Positions 31,551 to 39,659 of a stretch of DNA of 44,222 nucleotides are shown piece after piece. Origin of the DNA: SIG589 sp964566175 (lineage in GTDB: Bacteria > Bacillota > Clostridia > Oscillospirales > Acutalibacteraceae). Both the position numbers and the translations under genes were made by a program. A model generated the notes under the pieces. It was not told the origin of the DNA. It was given only the letters and a program-made list of their open reading frames with translations, and ran no database searches. How positions within the stretch are numbered: position 1 is the stretch's first letter; each line of letters opens with the position of its first letter. The DNA is taken from the NCBI GenBank assembly GCA_964566175.1, contig CAZMHU010000015.1, forward strand, positions 1 to 44,222. The letters run 5' to 3'.

Positions 31551-32612
31551 TTACTTGTTGAAAACATCGAGAACGGAGATATAGTCCTCATCGGAATCGT
31601 TAGTGTTGATAAGGTCACCGAGTTGGCTTGAAATATCGTTGCTTGCATTCTTCTTTGAGTCACCGAGGCCGGTAGCAACAACGGTAACACGGATGCTGTC
31701 TTCAAGAGTGTCATCAAGTTGTGCACCCCAGATGATGGTTGCGTCCGGATTTGCCATTTCGGAGATGATGGAAGAAGCCTGCTCAACTTCTTCAAGACCG
31801 ATATCGTTAGAAGCAGTGATGCTGATGATAACGCCCTGTGCGTTGTCCATTGAGGTTTCAATAAGAGGACTGTTGATAGCCATCTTAGCAGCCTGCTCAG
31901 CCTTATCGCGACCCTCGGCATAGCCAACACCCATATGTGCATAACCTGCATCCTTCATAATTGTGGTAACATCGGCAAAGTCAAGGTTAACCAAAGCGGT
32001 AACATTAATGAGTTCGGAGATACTCTGAACACCCTGACGGAGAACATCATCGGCAATTTCAAAAGCGTTCTTGAAGGTTATCTTCTGCTCGGATACGAAC
32101 TTCAAGCGCTCGTTCGGGATAACAACAAGGCTGTCAACCTGCTCGCGGAGAGCGGCAATGCCCTCTTCAGCCTGTGCCATTCTCTTCTTGCCCTCAAAAG
32201 CAAAAGGCTTTGTAACGATACCTACGGTTAAAATACCGAGTTCTCTTGCAATCTGTGCAACAACGGGAGCCGCACCTGTACCTGTGCCGCCGCCCATACC
32301 TGCGGTAATGAAAATCATATCTGCGTCGCGGATAGCGGCAGTAACCTCATCACGTGACTCCTCTGCGGAATTCTTTCCACGCTCGGGATTTGCGCCTGCG
32401 CCCATACCACCGGCAGACTTCTCGCCGATTTGAATTTTCTGATTTGCTTTTGAAAGGAACAAAGCAGCCTTATCGGTATTAACGGCAACAAATTCAACGC
32501 CGCGAACGCCTGCATCAACCATGCGATTGATAGCATTTCCGCCGCCGCCGCCTACACCGACAACCTTAATCTTAACAACATTTTCCAACTCATTTGAAAC
32601 TTCCAATGACAT
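31551..32612 (-). CDS. ftsZ: Cell division protein FtsZ
   Basis: 353 residues; ATG at 32612 behind AAGGG, with the TTG at 32621 rejected. It is the tubulin-like GTPase forming the division ring. GTP-binding motifs: GVGGGGGNAINRMVDAGV, ITAGMGGGTGTGAAPVVA, and the T7 loop NLDFADVTTIMKDAGYAHMG. The C-terminal tail is short and ends SDEDYISVLDVFNK, without the usual IPxFLR peptide that binds FtsA or SepF. It has its own promoter and is separated from ftsQ by 129 bases; no ftsA is adjacent. Confidence 0.98.
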   Translation of the reverse strand: MSLEVSNELENVVKIKVVGVGGGGGNAINRMVDAGVRGVEFVAVNTDKAALFLSKANQKIQIGEKSAGGMGAGANPERGKNSAEESRDEVTAAIRDADMIFITAGMGGGTGTGAAPVVAQIARELGILTVGIVTKPFAFEGKKRMAQAEEGIAALREQVDSLVVIPNERLKFVSEQKITFKNAFEIADDVLRQGVQSISELINVTALVNLDFADVTTIMKDAGYAHMGVGYAEGRDKAEQAAKMAINSPLIETSMDNAQGVIISITASNDIGLEEVEQASSIISEMANPDATIIWGAQLDDTLEDSIRVTVVATGLGDSKKNASNDISSQLGDLINTNDSDEDYISVLDVFNK

Positions 32613-32685
32613 TTTTTTCAACCCTTCCGATACTTTTTATATAAACTTTGTAGACATAACTGTCATTAAGCAACTACACAAAATG

Positions 32686-32714
32686 ATAATAACACATATG
32701 CCGTAAAATTTCAA
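32686..32714 (-). promoter_or_regulatory. Promoter of ftsZ
   Basis: TTGAAA (32709-32714), 17 bp, TATTAT (32686-32691) on the minus strand, leaving a leader of about 67 nt. Confidence 0.7.
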
Positions 32715-32741
32715 TGATTATTTTCAAAAAAATTATAATTT

Positions 32742-33569
32742 TTAACTGTTGCGTAACTCGCAAAAATTCACTGTGTCGATTTTTACGTCGCGGAATGTCG
32801 ATTTTGCGTTACTGCTTGTCCAATTTGCGAGATTTGCGACGCCCTGAGCCGTTTCGTCCATCTTTTGATACATTGCGGCGAAGTGGGTAATTTTATAATC
32901 AACATCAACATCGTTTCCGAGCGAGACGATTATTCTGCCGTCGACAATAAACTTTAAATTTATCAAGTCACTGACATCAACACCCGTAACTATGAGTTCT
33001 TTTTCCTTGGCAAGACGGAGTATGCGCTCTATAAGTTCCCTATCGGTCTCGTTAAAATCAAGTTTTTCGCCCAAAACCGTTTTCGGCAACTTTTCGGTTT
33101 TTAATTGTATACACTCTGCCGGCGCTTCGTGCAATGCCTGTGTGACTTTATATTCACTGTCGGCAACGTAATGGGCATCGTCTTTCGCTATATAATAGGC
33201 GGGAACTGCCGTTTTTACGGTGACTTTAACCGTATCGGGCAATACTTTTTCGACGGTAATTTTTCCGCTTTCGGGCAGTTGCTTCGATATTTTTTCGACT
33301 ATGCCGTTTTTGGAAAGCAAAAATATATTGTCTTTATCTTTAACGATACCGCAGGCGGAAATAATTTCCTCGTCTGTATAAACACTGCCACCGCCGACCG
33401 TGATATTTTTCACGGGAAAAAAGACAGTTAGTGACAGTGCTGCTCCGACGACAACGAGCAAAACCGTAAATACGACAAAAAACCGTATCAGTCTTCGTTT
33501 CCGTCGGGCGGCACGTTTTTTTGAATTTTTCTTTATTGCAGTCTTTCTTTTTTCGGAGTTACCGCTCAT
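32742..33569 (-). CDS. ftsQ: Cell division protein FtsQ/DivIB
   Basis: 275 residues. A basic cytoplasmic head (KRKTAIKKNSKKRAARRKRR) is followed by one membrane segment (residues about 31-51). Next is a POTRA domain (FFPVKNITVGGGSVYTDEEI, LPESGKITVEKVLPDTVKVTV) and the beta domain, with the typical ILRLAKEKELIVTGVDVS. It links the divisome to septal wall synthesis, with FtsL as partner. It is the last gene of the long cell-wall operon, 7 bases after murA. Confidence 0.93.
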   Translation of the reverse strand: MSGNSEKRKTAIKKNSKKRAARRKRRLIRFFVVFTVLLVVVGAALSLTVFFPVKNITVGGGSVYTDEEIISACGIVKDKDNIFLLSKNGIVEKISKQLPESGKITVEKVLPDTVKVTVKTAVPAYYIAKDDAHYVADSEYKVTQALHEAPAECIQLKTEKLPKTVLGEKLDFNETDRELIERILRLAKEKELIVTGVDVSDLINLKFIVDGRIIVSLGNDVDVDYKITHFAAMYQKMDETAQGVANLANWTSSNAKSTFRDVKIDTVNFCELRNS

Positions 33570-33576
33570 AAATCAT

Positions 33577-34830
33577 TCAAATCCTTTTAATATCGGCACC
33601 CAAGCGCCTTAAATTTCCTTCTATATTATCATAACCTCGGTCAATATAGTGAACATTGTCAACAACGGTGCTACCGCCCGCTTTGAGACCGGCAAGTACA
33701 AGTGCCGCTCCGCCACGCAGGTCGGTCGAGCGTACAAGCGCACCTGAAAGTTCGCCCTTCCCCTCAATAACCGCCACTCGGTCAGCAACCTTGATGTTTG
33801 CACCCAAGCGGCGAAGTTCACCTATATAATTATATCTATTTTCAAAGATATTTTCAACAAACACCGACGTTCCCTCTGACACCGTTGCCAAAGCCACAAA
33901 AATCGGGCCTGCATCGGTCGGAAAACCCGGATGAACCATTGTTCGGATATTAAGAAAACGTTTCTGTCTTTTTCGTGATGTCAGACTGATTTCGTTTTCG
34001 GCAGTAGCAACGGAACAACCCATTTCGGAAAACGCAGATAATACCGACAGCATATCATCGGGCTGTGCATTCTTGAGTAAAACCTCTCCGCCTGTTATCG
34101 CTGCCGCCGCCATATATGTTGCCGCCACAATTCTGTCGGGCATTACAGTGTGTTCGGCACCGTGAAGTTGCCGTACACCGTCTATTATCACAGTATCACT
34201 GCCAGCGCCGTAAACTTTTCCGCCCGCCGCGTTTAAAAAGACCTGCAAATCATAAATTTCAGGTTCACGCGCAGCGTTATGTATAACCGTTCTCCCTCTC
34301 GCCGTGACCGACGCAAGCATTATATTTTCGGTTGCACCGACACTGGGAAAAGTTAAGTGAATGTCCGCACCGTGCAATCCGTTTTCACTCACACAATCCA
34401 AATATCCGTGTTTTTCATTTACTGTAAGACCGAGCCGTCGCAAAGCGGATATATGCAAATCGATAGGTCTAGGACCGAGTTCGCACCCGCCGGGACTGCT
34501 CAGGCGTACTCTCCCCTGCCTTGCGGCAATGGCGCCGAGCAAAACAATGGATGAGCGCATTTCCCGCATTAGATTGTCGGGAATACAACAGGAGTTCATA
34601 CTGTCGGTGTTGACGATGAGTGTCGTGCCTTCGCGTTTACAGGTGCAACCCAAATATTCGAGAATTTTTACCGACGCATCGACATCGGATAGAAACGGAC
34701 AGTTATGTATTATACTTTCGCCTTTACAGACAACCGTTGCCGCCAAAATCGGCAACACGGCATTTTTTGCGCCTTGCAAAGTAATTTCGCCGCACAGGCG
34801 TTTGCCGCCGTTGATATACAGTTTTGACAT
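33577..34830 (-). CDS. murA: UDP-N-acetylglucosamine 1-carboxyvinyltransferase
   Basis: 417 residues; ATG at 34830 behind AAAGGGTG (the GTG at 34839 is too close). It adds enolpyruvate from PEP to UDP-GlcNAc, the first committed step of peptidoglycan synthesis. GAKNAVLPILAATV holds the catalytic Lys and SSPGGCELGPRPIDLHI the Cys that fosfomycin alkylates. HPGFPTDAGPIFVALATVSEG is also conserved. Being in the murG-ftsQ interval, it may be the second copy common in Firmicutes. Confidence 0.97.
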   Translation of the reverse strand: MSKLYINGGKRLCGEITLQGAKNAVLPILAATVVCKGESIIHNCPFLSDVDASVKILEYLGCTCKREGTTLIVNTDSMNSCCIPDNLMREMRSSIVLLGAIAARQGRVRLSSPGGCELGPRPIDLHISALRRLGLTVNEKHGYLDCVSENGLHGADIHLTFPSVGATENIMLASVTARGRTVIHNAAREPEIYDLQVFLNAAGGKVYGAGSDTVIIDGVRQLHGAEHTVMPDRIVAATYMAAAAITGGEVLLKNAQPDDMLSVLSAFSEMGCSVATAENEISLTSRKRQKRFLNIRTMVHPGFPTDAGPIFVALATVSEGTSVFVENIFENRYNYIGELRRLGANIKVADRVAVIEGKGELSGALVRSTDLRGGAALVLAGLKAGGSTVVDNVHYIDRGYDNIEGNLRRLGADIKRI

Positions 34831-34895
34831 TATCAGCACCCTTTCGCCGAAATCGGTTTTAAAACCTACATTTCATACTATGAGGTGCTGTAAAT

Positions 34896-36020
34896 TTATG
34901 CTACTGTATAAAGACTCATTATTACGTTATAAATACGCGCATTTGCATCGTCGATAGCTGACTTTTTTGCTTTTTCGCTCATCATAGCGAGCAGTTCACC
35001 GTTGTCTATCATATAGGAAACGGTTTTAATAAGACGTTCGGCTGAGAGTTCCTTTTCTTCTATAACCTCTGCCGCACCGGCTTTTTTGAGCGTCATTGCG
35101 TTATGGTATTGGTGATTTTCCGCAACGTAGGGTGACGGTATCAAAACCGAAGGTTTTCCACAACACTGAAGTTCACTGAGGGTAATAGCGCCCGAACGGC
35201 ATATTACTAAATCAGCCGCCGCCATACAAACGTCCATATTATCGATATATTCCCTGATTTCGACATTTTCGCAACCGTCAATATCGACACCGCTTTCACG
35301 CAAAAGTTTGCAGGTGCTTTCATAGCCATTTTTACCGGTTGCGTGAAGATGAAAATACTTTCCGTTTTCCGCATTTTCGGCAATAAGACCCGCAACCGCT
35401 TCGTTTATCGGTCTCGCGCCCAAACTTCCGCCGAAAGAAAGTATCATTTTTCGGTCTCCCACACCGAGCGATTTCCTCGCCGCCTCACGGTCGACCGACA
35501 TAATCGCCCCTCTGACGGGGTTGCCTGTTATTACGGGTTTTGATTTTAAATCGAGATGTTTTTCAGCCTCGGGCATTGCAAGCATAACGGTATCAACCAT
35601 TTTTGAGAGAGCCTTTGTTGTAATACCCGGAAACGCGTTTTGCTCGTGAATACAGGTCCTGATTTTCAGTTTTGCCGCTTCACGCAGTACAGGGCCGCTG
35701 ACATAACCTCCCGTACCGACAACAATGTCCGGGTGCAGTTGCTTCAAAAGACGTCTAGCCTCTGCCGATGAAGAGAACATCTTTCCGACGGCGGAGATAT
35801 TGCGTTTGATATTTTCAAGCGACAGTTTGCGCTGAAAGCCCGCAACTTCGATGGGATAAAAATCGTATCCGCTCTCACGGACAAGACGCGACTCAAGTCC
35901 GCGCTCCGTGCCGATATAACTTATAACGGCATTGGGATGTTTTCCTTTGATATATCCGGCAACGGCAAGCGCAGGGTTTATGTGACCCGCAGTACCGCCG
36001 CCCGCAAACAGAATGTGCAT
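34896..36020 (-). CDS. murG: UDP-GlcNAc transferase MurG (lipid II synthase)
   Basis: 374 residues, ATG at 36020 behind AAGGAGATAAGG. It converts lipid I to lipid II at the inner face of the membrane. GGGTAGHINPALAVAGYI is the first Gly-rich loop, GTGGYVSGPVLREA the second, and SFGGSLGARPINEA plus LVICRSGAITLSELQCCGKPSVLIP bind the UDP-sugar. It follows ftsW by 12 bases. Confidence 0.97.
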   Translation of the reverse strand: MHILFAGGGTAGHINPALAVAGYIKGKHPNAVISYIGTERGLESRLVRESGYDFYPIEVAGFQRKLSLENIKRNISAVGKMFSSSAEARRLLKQLHPDIVVGTGGYVSGPVLREAAKLKIRTCIHEQNAFPGITTKALSKMVDTVMLAMPEAEKHLDLKSKPVITGNPVRGAIMSVDREAARKSLGVGDRKMILSFGGSLGARPINEAVAGLIAENAENGKYFHLHATGKNGYESTCKLLRESGVDIDGCENVEIREYIDNMDVCMAAADLVICRSGAITLSELQCCGKPSVLIPSPYVAENHQYHNAMTLKKAGAAEVIEEKELSAERLIKTVSYMIDNGELLAMMSEKAKKSAIDDANARIYNVIMSLYTVA

Positions 36021-36032
36021 AGCCTTATCTCC

Positions 36033-37175
36033 TTATTTTTTTTCAAGTGAAGATGTGCGTGAAACCGAAATGACAACTCCCATTTCAACTAAGAGCAGAA
36101 CCAGTGCCGTACCGCCGTAACTGAAGAACGGAAGGCTTATTCCCGTGTTGGGAATTGTGTTGGTAACAACCATTATATTAAGCGCAACCTGAAGTCCGAC
36201 CTGAAAGGTCAGTCCGACCGCCAAAAGCGAGCCGAACTTATCCTTTGCACGCATAGCTATCGTAAAGCCACGCCAAACGAGCGCACAAAAAATCAAAATT
36301 ATTACCATAGCGCCTATAAGTCCCAGTTCCTCACAGACGATTGAAAAAATGAAATCGTTGTGCGGTTCGGGCACCCAAAGATATTTTTGTCTTGACTGTC
36401 CTATTCCCCTGCCAAGCAATCCTCCCGAACCTATTGCGAGCAGCGACTGTATTGTTTGGTAGCCCTCTTTTGTGGGATATGACCATGGGTCAAGCCACGC
36501 CATAAGGCGGTCGGAAGCGTAACCCAAGAAATATTTTATAACGAAAAATCCGCCAACGCCCGCAAGCCCTGTTATCGCCAAGCCGACTGCCGTGAGTTTT
36601 TTCGAAAGACCGCCCACAAAAATCAATATAATTCCGATTGCGAAAATCAAAATCGTTGCGGAAACGTGCGTTTCAAAGACTACAAGGGCGCATACAACGC
36701 CGAGCAGTAGCAGCAACATAAAGACAAAGCCGAGTTTATCCATACTCGCACTGTTTTTGGATATCAAATGCGAGAGTATTACTATTATAGCAAACTTGCC
36801 TATTTCCGACGGCTGAAACTGAATAGGGCCCAGTGTTATCCAGCGGTGAACATTCGCGACCGCGGGGAAAGCGTATACCGCTATTAAAAGAATAATGGCA
36901 ATGCCGTATATCACAAAGGCAAAACGTTGATATATATGATAGTCGATTTTCGACACAAGCAACATTCCCACAAGACCCACAACGGCAAAAAACAACTGTC
37001 TCGATATAAAACGGTAACTGTTACCGTAATATGTCAGCGCATATGAATAACTTGCGGAAAACAACATTACAAGACCAATAGCCAAAAGTATGAGGATTAA
37101 GCAAAAAAAGGTTATATCCATTTTGCCCGATGTAAAAACGCTATATTTCTTTGCTTTTTCTTTGGCTTTTGCCAT
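36033..37175 (-). CDS. ftsW: SEDS peptidoglycan polymerase FtsW/SpoVE
   Basis: 380 residues with about ten membrane segments. It polymerises lipid II glycan strands at the septum with the transpeptidase FtsI. Family strings: DITFFCLILILLAIGLVMLFSAS would be the first helix (residues 19-41), then WITLGPIQFQPSEIGKFAII, GGLLGRGIGQSRQKYLWVPE, PHNDFIFSIVCEELGLIGA and NTGISLPFFSYGGTALV. By position it could equally be called spoVE. Confidence 0.96.
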   Translation of the reverse strand: MAKAKEKAKKYSVFTSGKMDITFFCLILILLAIGLVMLFSASYSYALTYYGNSYRFISRQLFFAVVGLVGMLLVSKIDYHIYQRFAFVIYGIAIILLIAVYAFPAVANVHRWITLGPIQFQPSEIGKFAIIVILSHLISKNSASMDKLGFVFMLLLLLGVVCALVVFETHVSATILIFAIGIILIFVGGLSKKLTAVGLAITGLAGVGGFFVIKYFLGYASDRLMAWLDPWSYPTKEGYQTIQSLLAIGSGGLLGRGIGQSRQKYLWVPEPHNDFIFSIVCEELGLIGAMVIILIFCALVWRGFTIAMRAKDKFGSLLAVGLTFQVGLQVALNIMVVTNTIPNTGISLPFFSYGGTALVLLLVEMGVVISVSRTSSLEKK

Positions 37176-37204
37176 TTCCCGTCACCGCTTTTCTTAAAAA
37201 TTTT

Positions 37205-38221
37205 TTATGCTAATGCCGATATAAGTATTGCAAGCGCTCCCGCAATAACCGAAACCAAAGAGAACACAAAAACAATTTTCTCTTCGTTCCAACCGCTTAA
37301 CTCAAAATGATGATGTATCGGCGTCATTTTAAATATACGCTTTTTTGTCTTTTTAAAATATGCAACCTGTATCACTACCGACAACGCTTCGCACAGATAG
37401 ATAATACCTATCAACATAAGCAATACCGGTCTGCCGGTCGAAAAAGCAATTCCGACAACAGCACCGCCCAAGAAGAGTGAGCCTGTATCACCCATAAACA
37501 TCTTTGCGGGATGTGTATTCCAAACCAAAAATCCGACACAAGCACCTGCAACAGCCGCCGAATAGAAGTTTGCCCCGTAAAGACGCAAATAACCTGTCAA
37601 CAGCATCATCGCACAACAAACAACAAGCGTAACAGAACCCGCAAGTCCGTCAACGCCGTCGGTTAAATTTACGGCGTTTATAAAGCCATATATAAACATA
37701 AATGCAACAGGCCAAAAGAGAAGACCTGCTCCGTGCGTAATATCAATTTCGCCCGCAAAGGGCAACCACGTCGTTTTAACGCCCGAGAGAGCCAAAACGG
37801 CAAGATAAATCGCAATTAGCAAAAACTGCGAAATTGTCTTTTGGCGCACCGTCAGTCCGAGGTTACGCTTTTTTACAACCTTAATATAATCATCGGCAAA
37901 GCCGACAACACCCATTCCGAGCGCCAAACCCACCGATGCGAGCATCACAGAAAATTTGCCTGTTTTCACTTCGGAATAAAAATTGCCCTTTACAGTCATA
38001 GCATATAAATATGTCACCGACAATCCGAGCAACACACCGAATATTATAATAATTCCGCCCATTGTCGGCGTACCCTGTTTTTCTTTATGCCAACTAGGAC
38101 CGTCTTCGCGAATCGTCTGCCCGAAATGAAGTTTTTTCAACATCGGCAAGGCGTAAAGTCCCGACAGTGAAGTCGCCAAAAACGCCACAACAGCCGCTAT
38201 TACCGGAGAAATATCCGTCAT
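37205..38221 (-). CDS. mraY: Phospho-MurNAc-pentapeptide transferase MraY
   Basis: 338 residues; ATG at 38221, with AAAGGAGTG in the murE stop region (1-base gap). It attaches phospho-MurNAc-pentapeptide to undecaprenyl phosphate. GWHKEKQGTPTMGG-like text reads here SWHKEKQGTPTMGGIIII; FADDYIKVVKKRNLGL, NLTDGVDGLAG and MTPIHHHFELSGWNEEKIV carry the catalytic Asp and His residues. Ten membrane segments. Confidence 0.98.
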   Translation of the reverse strand: MTDISPVIAAVVAFLATSLSGLYALPMLKKLHFGQTIREDGPSWHKEKQGTPTMGGIIIIFGVLLGLSVTYLYAMTVKGNFYSEVKTGKFSVMLASVGLALGMGVVGFADDYIKVVKKRNLGLTVRQKTISQFLLIAIYLAVLALSGVKTTWLPFAGEIDITHGAGLLFWPVAFMFIYGFINAVNLTDGVDGLAGSVTLVVCCAMMLLTGYLRLYGANFYSAAVAGACVGFLVWNTHPAKMFMGDTGSLFLGGAVVGIAFSTGRPVLLMLIGIIYLCEALSVVIQVAYFKKTKKRIFKMTPIHHHFELSGWNEEKIVFVFSLVSVIAGALAILISALA

Positions 38222-38222
38222 A

Positions 38223-39650
38223 TTAACACTCCTTTAATGCTTCCTTTATAATCTCTCGTTCGTCAAAATGAATTTTGCCGGTATTCAAAACCTGATATGT
38301 TTCATGACCCTTTCCCGCAAGAACGATAATATCGCCGCTGTTTGCGTTTTTAACGGCATATTTTATCGCATCGGCACGGTTTTCTATAACAGTATAAGGC
38401 GTTTTTGTTCCGCTCATACCCTCTAAAATATCATCAATTATAGCCTTAGGATTTTCGCTGCGCGGATTATCGCTTGTGACTATAACATAATCCGCAAGTT
38501 TCGCCGCCACAGCACCCATTAACGGGCGTTTGGTTTTATCCCTGTCACCGCCGCAACCGAAAAGAACGATAAGCCTGTTCTTTTCGCATTTTCGAAAGGT
38601 TGAGAGAATATTTTTAAGTCCGTCGGGGGTATGCGCGTAGTCGATAATAACCGTATAATCCTTACCGGTCGGCACAACTTCCGCCCTACCCTTAACTCCG
38701 TCAAGTTTTGCAAGCGCGGCAGAAACAGTGGCAATAGGATAGCCGAGAATAATAGCCGCAACTCCGGCACACATTGAGTTGTAAACCGAAAATTTTCCGC
38801 CTGTGGAAAGCATAATTCTGCTTATTGTACCGTAACCGACAAGTTCATAATCGACGCCGTCCGAACGGTATGATATGTTTTTGGCAGTATAGGTAGCGCC
38901 ATCACTCTTAGCAGAATAGGTAACAGTCTTGCAAGAAAGTCCAAAAGATAGTTTCTCCGTCCACTCATCATCAAAGTTAAACACGGCGGTATCGCACATT
39001 GTGAAAAGTTTTTTCTTGGCGAGCATATAATTTTCCATTGTTTTATGATAATCAAGGTGGTCCTGTGTGAGATTAGTAAAGAGTCCCACGCAAAAGTGAA
39101 CCCCCTCTACCCTGCGCTGGTCGAGCGCGTGTGAGGACACTTCCATTATAACATAGGTGCAACCCGCCTTCTTCATATTATAAAAAAGTTCTTGAAGTTC
39201 GTAAACGCCGGGTGTGGTGTTTTTTGCCTCAAACACCTCATCGCCTATCATATTTTGTATAGTACCGATAAGACCGACCTTTTCACCGTTGTATTCGAGA
39301 ATGCTTTTCAGCATATAAGTCACGGATGTCTTGCCGTTTGTTCCGGTAACGCCGACAACGTTAAGTGACTGCGCCGGTCTGCCGAACCAGTTCTCACACA
39401 TTTCGGCAAAGACTTTATGTGTGTCCTCGACAATAATCTGATTTTCGGCGCCGGTATCACGTTCGGCGATAATCAGTGCAGCACCGCATTCAAGTGCCTT
39501 GCCGACAAAACTGTGACCGTCGGCAACAGGACCGTCTATACAAACAAAGGCATAGCCCTCTTTCACCTTTCGGGAATCGTCGGTTATTCCCAAAATATCA
39601 AGACGGTCAAAATCGGTTTTTTGATTGGGAAGTAATTCTTTTAAAAGCAT
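38223..39650 (-). CDS. murE: UDP-MurNAc-tripeptide ligase MurE, meso-diaminopimelate type
   Basis: 475 residues. It adds the third residue of the stem peptide. ATP site GVTGTNGKTSVTYML; the second-domain VIMEVSSHALDQRRVEG; the C-domain GCGGDRDKTKRPLMG. The amino-acid pocket reads TSDNPRSENP: DNPR is the motif for meso-diaminopimelate rather than lysine, so the wall is expected to be of the DAP type. murF does not follow; mraY does. Confidence 0.97.
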   Translation of the reverse strand: MLLKELLPNQKTDFDRLDILGITDDSRKVKEGYAFVCIDGPVADGHSFVGKALECGAALIIAERDTGAENQIIVEDTHKVFAEMCENWFGRPAQSLNVVGVTGTNGKTSVTYMLKSILEYNGEKVGLIGTIQNMIGDEVFEAKNTTPGVYELQELFYNMKKAGCTYVIMEVSSHALDQRRVEGVHFCVGLFTNLTQDHLDYHKTMENYMLAKKKLFTMCDTAVFNFDDEWTEKLSFGLSCKTVTYSAKSDGATYTAKNISYRSDGVDYELVGYGTISRIMLSTGGKFSVYNSMCAGVAAIILGYPIATVSAALAKLDGVKGRAEVVPTGKDYTVIIDYAHTPDGLKNILSTFRKCEKNRLIVLFGCGGDRDKTKRPLMGAVAAKLADYVIVTSDNPRSENPKAIIDDILEGMSGTKTPYTVIENRADAIKYAVKNANSGDIIVLAGKGHETYQVLNTGKIHFDEREIIKEALKEC

Positions 39651-39659
39651 ATCTTTACC

